NCBI GenBank assembly: GCA_030762175.1
Contig: CM060833.1
Location: forward strand, 69,534,501 to 69,598,500
Length of the DNA stretch: 64,000 bases
Reading direction: 5' to 3'
Source of the DNA: Metallyticus violacea
Taxonomy: Eukaryota > Arthropoda > Insecta > Mantodea > Metallyticidae
Position numbers and translations under genes: made by a program. This document shows, piece by piece, positions 60,990-64,000 of the stretch; position 1 is the first letter of the stretch; each line of letters opens with the position of its first letter. The notes below the pieces were generated by a model. It did not search any database. It was given only the letters and a program-made list of their open reading frames with translations, and had not been told where the DNA came from.

Positions 60990-62499
60990 CAAGCCCTGTC
61001 TGTTCCTAAGCTGACAATCCATATGTTTACTTCACGTTTGTTTATGAGGTATGGAGCCGTTTTTTCGTGGGCCACCTTTATTAATACATTCTTTAAAAGT
61101 TAAAGCATTAGAGCACAGGAGTCGTCGAAAAAACAACGTACATGCTACATCCAATCAATGCGTATCTCCTGCCAAATTACTGTGGAAATTGAATATATTT
61201 GCACATGTTAAAACTAATGGAGGGCTCAATTGCAAACACACAGTGTTACAAAAAAGACTGCAACTAAACTATGCCGTTTCTTTTTCTACCTAACTTTTGT
61301 ATGGAACCTTCTATTTAAATACCTTTGCTGCTTTTTGGGAAAGCTGTTTCCCCAACTTGCGTGTCTATAGGTTCTGGTAATGGCGGAAACAGAACAGAAC
61401 AAAGGGAGTGTTATTCTAATTGGAAACACCATTAGCTGTAACGAGTACTCTCAAAGGAATCTCATTTGAAAGGCATCAAGGCAGAATTCGCTACTCTTTA
61501 CTATGGGAACCTCTTAACTCAATTATGTCAACATCGATGGGTAAACTTTACTTTTTTATCGCTCCTTAGCTCTTTTGCTCTAATTTGCTATGAGTTAATG
61601 CTCACTGAAATATTTTTGGATATTTTCAAATTAATAAACTGTAATCTATGTTATTTATAACTTAATTTTGTGCAGGAAGTTGTTGGTGTTAGTAAATGTC
61701 GCTACCATTAAGTCTGAAGTATTCCACCACTGTCTTCGCACATCTCTGTGATCTCTGGACTAGGAATCATTAGGAAAACAATGGTTAAGCAATTCCTTGT
61801 GTGAATACCTGGCATTGGCAACATATTTTTACAGTAAAACATCTACCTGATATTACATTTGAAGAGGAAGGTTCAGGCCTTAATATATTGTCACAAAAGT
61901 GACCAAAACTCAATTATTAATAAGTTGATCCCAAAGATAGCCCCTGGTTGTCTGACCTGACTTTGTGACTACCTGAAATCTCTGAAATTGGAATGGTCGA
62001 AAACTATTTGCATCAATTTTCAAGATACATCTTCAATTTGTCAATGTCAATTTGGATTTTTTCTGAACACTAATATGTTTGGCTTTATTGATCACAGAAT
62101 GAACAAATTCTTCAGCAGTTTGTACAGAAGTTTCACATTTTGTAGCTTTCCATGCCATTCTCTTTATTGTTATCCAATTGCATCTACAGTCCCGATTCCG
62201 AAGTTTCGTTCAAATGAAATTACAAGTATTACTTTTGCCTGCAACTTCATCAGAAAAAATCACTTTCTAGTAACTTTTCATACTGTGGGCAATTTGGTGT
62301 AACCGAGTTCTTTAATGTTGTTGGTGCAATGCTAAAGTAAAATCTCCAAGGAAATGTCACGTTAAAATATCGTTGAAACTTTTTTCCTAAACTAAAGTCA
62401 GAGAAATATTTATCCCCAAAATAATGTGTTAGCCTTAGGGCCTAAATTGGCAATGAAATGCGTGACAGAGTCAAATGAATTCACCAAAGTATCTAAGAC
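60503..62499. other. AT-rich DNA, no recognised gene
   Basis: It contains a poly(A) run at 60956-60986. At 60582-60605 a pyrimidine-rich stretch ends ttttacag, which could be read as a splice acceptor. It is followed by two overlapping 60-68-codon frames without recognised domains. No donor or neighbouring exon was found. A 104-codon frame at 61988-62302 is also unassigned. Confidence 0.3.
60956..60986. repeat. poly(A) run (A31)
   Basis: Thirty-one uninterrupted A residues directly follow the non-repetitive, GC-richer stretch 60605-60955. It could be a retroposition tail, but no TSD was found. Confidence 0.95.
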
Positions 62500-62502
62500 C
62501 AC

Positions 62503-62765
62503 CTTCTTGGTATAGTGGTTAGCATTACTGACTACTAGCTAGGAATTTTTCTAAGTTAGAGAGTTTACCAAGCCTCGTTGACGATTGGGAAACTGCCTGT
62601 TGGAGAGGTGGCGTTCTTCGATTATGAAAGCCGCGTGATAGGTGACTGGCGGGATGCCGGCATGCTGATCAAATGGCCCCCCTGCTATACTGCCCTCTAT
62701 CAATGAAGTCGTAAGACGGGAGTAAATGTCCCCTCGGGCTATAGGGCCAAATGAAAAGAAGAGAA
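62503..62765 (+). repeat. tRNA-headed SINE-like element (family D)
   Basis: It begins accttcttggtatagtggtt, an A-box-like tRNA start, but the B-box region is missing or altered. The body is clearly less AT-rich: ggaaactgcctgttggagag, gataggtgactggcgggatg, cctcgggctatagggccaaa. The end at aatgaaaagaagag and weak flanks (ctaagac / ctaagat) suggest the boundary. Only one copy occurs in the window, so the family label is tentative. Confidence 0.5.
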
Positions 62766-63570
62766 CTAAGATATAAAATTTGCTTCATTATCAAAGAGAA
62801 ACGTATTGTTAAAATATTTTAATTACCAACTTGCCTTTGCTAAAAATTACCATTCAAACAAAGAAGACAAATGAACGTTTTTTTTCGATAATTAAAACCG
62901 TTACTAATGCAGGAGAACTTGGTTCAGCTCATTGAGGAAAAATGAGAGATGGGAAGAAAAAGCACCGCTCTAAAGAGGGTTAAAAAATAAATAAAAAACA
63001 TAAAACATAAATATATGTAATATAATACTTTAACAGATATAACTAGAATTTTCCTATGAATGAGTGCTTTTTAACGAAATTTCACATTAAATGTACAGAT
63101 AATACTTTTAATGTATAACGCGTTATACAATGCTTATTATTATAAACAATTTACACTAATTATGTAATGCAAAAATTGACTTGTTCTGCGATCAAAGTAC
63201 ATGAAAAATTTAAATGTTATGTCGAGAATAAGAAGGAAGGTTACGAAAAAATCGTGCGTTATAGGAAAACATGTCTGAAAAATAATGCAAACCTAAGTAA
63301 AATCCTGATATCCTTTTAAATTTCATGCACGAAATTTAACGCCTTTTCATAGAAATTTACAGATAAATTTTCACAGATGCTTTGGTCATTGACTTCAAGT
63401 TGTAATTATAACATACCAATGCCATTATTGCAATGATACTAACATTGCAATACTTAAAGATGAAGTAGCTGTAAATTTGATACAATATCAACTTTTAATT
63501 TTCCGCTCAAACATAACAGCATTTACAGTGTTTCAACAAAAGCTGAAACAAGCTTTGCATCAAGCACATC
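62766..63570. other. AT-rich DNA, no recognised gene
   Basis: Nothing coding or repeat-like is recognised. Confidence 0.4.
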
Positions 63571-63858
63571 ACCGAGTGGCCAAGGTCGTTAAGGCGCGGA
63601 CTCGTGAGCGGGAAGTCCGAGGTTCGAATCCCACAAAGACCGTCATCCCTGAGTGAGATTTTTTCTAAGTTTTCCTCAGTTCTCATTAATGGCAAATGCC
63701 GGAGAGGTACCCTAAACTTTAGGCCTGGAACGTTTCCTTCCTTAAAAATAATCCTTTCCCAATATATCATTTCATTTCACATTTCATCAGTGTTCACCGC
63801 CTGTGTGCTTCAGTAGTTAAAACGGGCGTTAAACACCATAAAAAAAAAAAAGAAAAAG
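63571..63858 (+). repeat. SINE family A (full-length copy)
   Basis: The head accgagtggccaaggtcgtt, B box gaggttcgaatcccacaaag, body gccggagaggtaccctaaac, ggcctggaacgtttccttcc and 3' end gggcgttaaacaccataaaa match the copy at 44621 over the full length. It ends with an A-rich tail. Flanks aagcacat and aagcacgt give a short possible TSD. A minus-strand 87-codon frame here is an artefact of the SINE. Confidence 0.9.
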
Positions 63859-64000
63859 CACGTAAGTTTACAGGAAATCGAAGTTAGTTCAAAATTTTTC
63901 CTAAGAAGCTTCCTGTGAGTTCCAAAGTCATAACTTAACATTCGCTCAAATTATTTTTTCTCTCTAGGTCTCCTTTTAAATTTTAAAAAGTATTGCCATT
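63859..64000. other. AT-rich end of window
   Basis: No feature is recognised. Confidence 0.5.

Noticed and set aside
61988..62302. 104-codon plus-strand frame (Phe/Ser/Cys-rich)
   Set aside because: No motif recognised; the minus strand was also read for a transposase and nothing convincing was found.

Overview
The window looks like gene-poor, AT-rich nuclear DNA from an arthropod, most likely an insect. The order cannot be fixed from the sequence. A polyneopteran such as a cockroach, termite or orthopteroid is only a guess, based on the mix of repeats: tRNA-derived SINEs, many mariner relics, DUF4817-type DDE elements, an I/Jockey-like LINE tail and long microsatellites. I found no host protein-coding gene, no rRNA, no convincing functional tRNA gene, no operon and no CRISPR array. 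Most open frames are short, and the two longest repetitive ones are translated microsatellites.

The structure that can be supported is a graveyard of mobile elements. (1) Two well-represented tRNA-derived SINE families. Family B has an Asp/Glu/Gly-like head and copies at 1990, 2584, 8968, 24698, 32149 and 46519. Family A has a Leu/Ser-like head and copies at 20207, 44621, 48067, 55171, 60337 and 63571. Nine of the twelve copies have target-site duplications (TSDs) that can be read by eye, several of them perfect, so these insertions are fairly young. At least three other tRNA-headed families occur (C, D, E). (2) Two LINE relics: a decayed reverse transcriptase at 5890-7600 and a 5'-truncated RNase H/zinc-knuckle tail at 16449-17345. 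The second has a tandem-repeat 3' UTR and a near-perfect TSD. (3) Tc1/mariner/IS630-superfamily relics: mariners at 14397 (-), 22072 (+), 35855 (+) and 37592 (+), DUF4817-type elements at 47080 (+) and 58876 (-), and an IS630-like element with unusually wide D-to-E spacing at 51400-52745 that carries an internal 204-bp tandem duplication. (4) Large simple repeats, chiefly a 600-bp (TAC)n-rich block at 7975-8571 and a second triplet block at 59996-60205. (5) Weaker LTR-like modules and a hAT-type terminus.

Layout: 1-9 kb holds SINEs B and C, the LINE reverse transcriptase and the triplet array. 9-16 kb is mostly featureless AT-rich DNA with a hAT-like end and a minus-strand mariner. 16-25 kb holds the LINE tail, a SINE A, a mariner and a SINE B. 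25-35 kb is sparse, with nested SINEs near 32 kb. 35-39 kb holds two mariners. 39-47 kb is sparse apart from young SINEs at 44.6 and 46.5 kb. 47-49 kb holds a DUF4817 element with a SINE inserted in or at the end of it. 51-53 kb holds the IS630-like relic. 58-60.5 kb holds a deleted DUF4817 element, a triplet array and a short SINE. 62-64 kb holds SINEs D and A.

No cooperating gene system is present. I looked for something new and the best candidates are transposon-biology observations, not a new pathway. All family assignments come from reading translations and recalled family motifs; no database search was possible.
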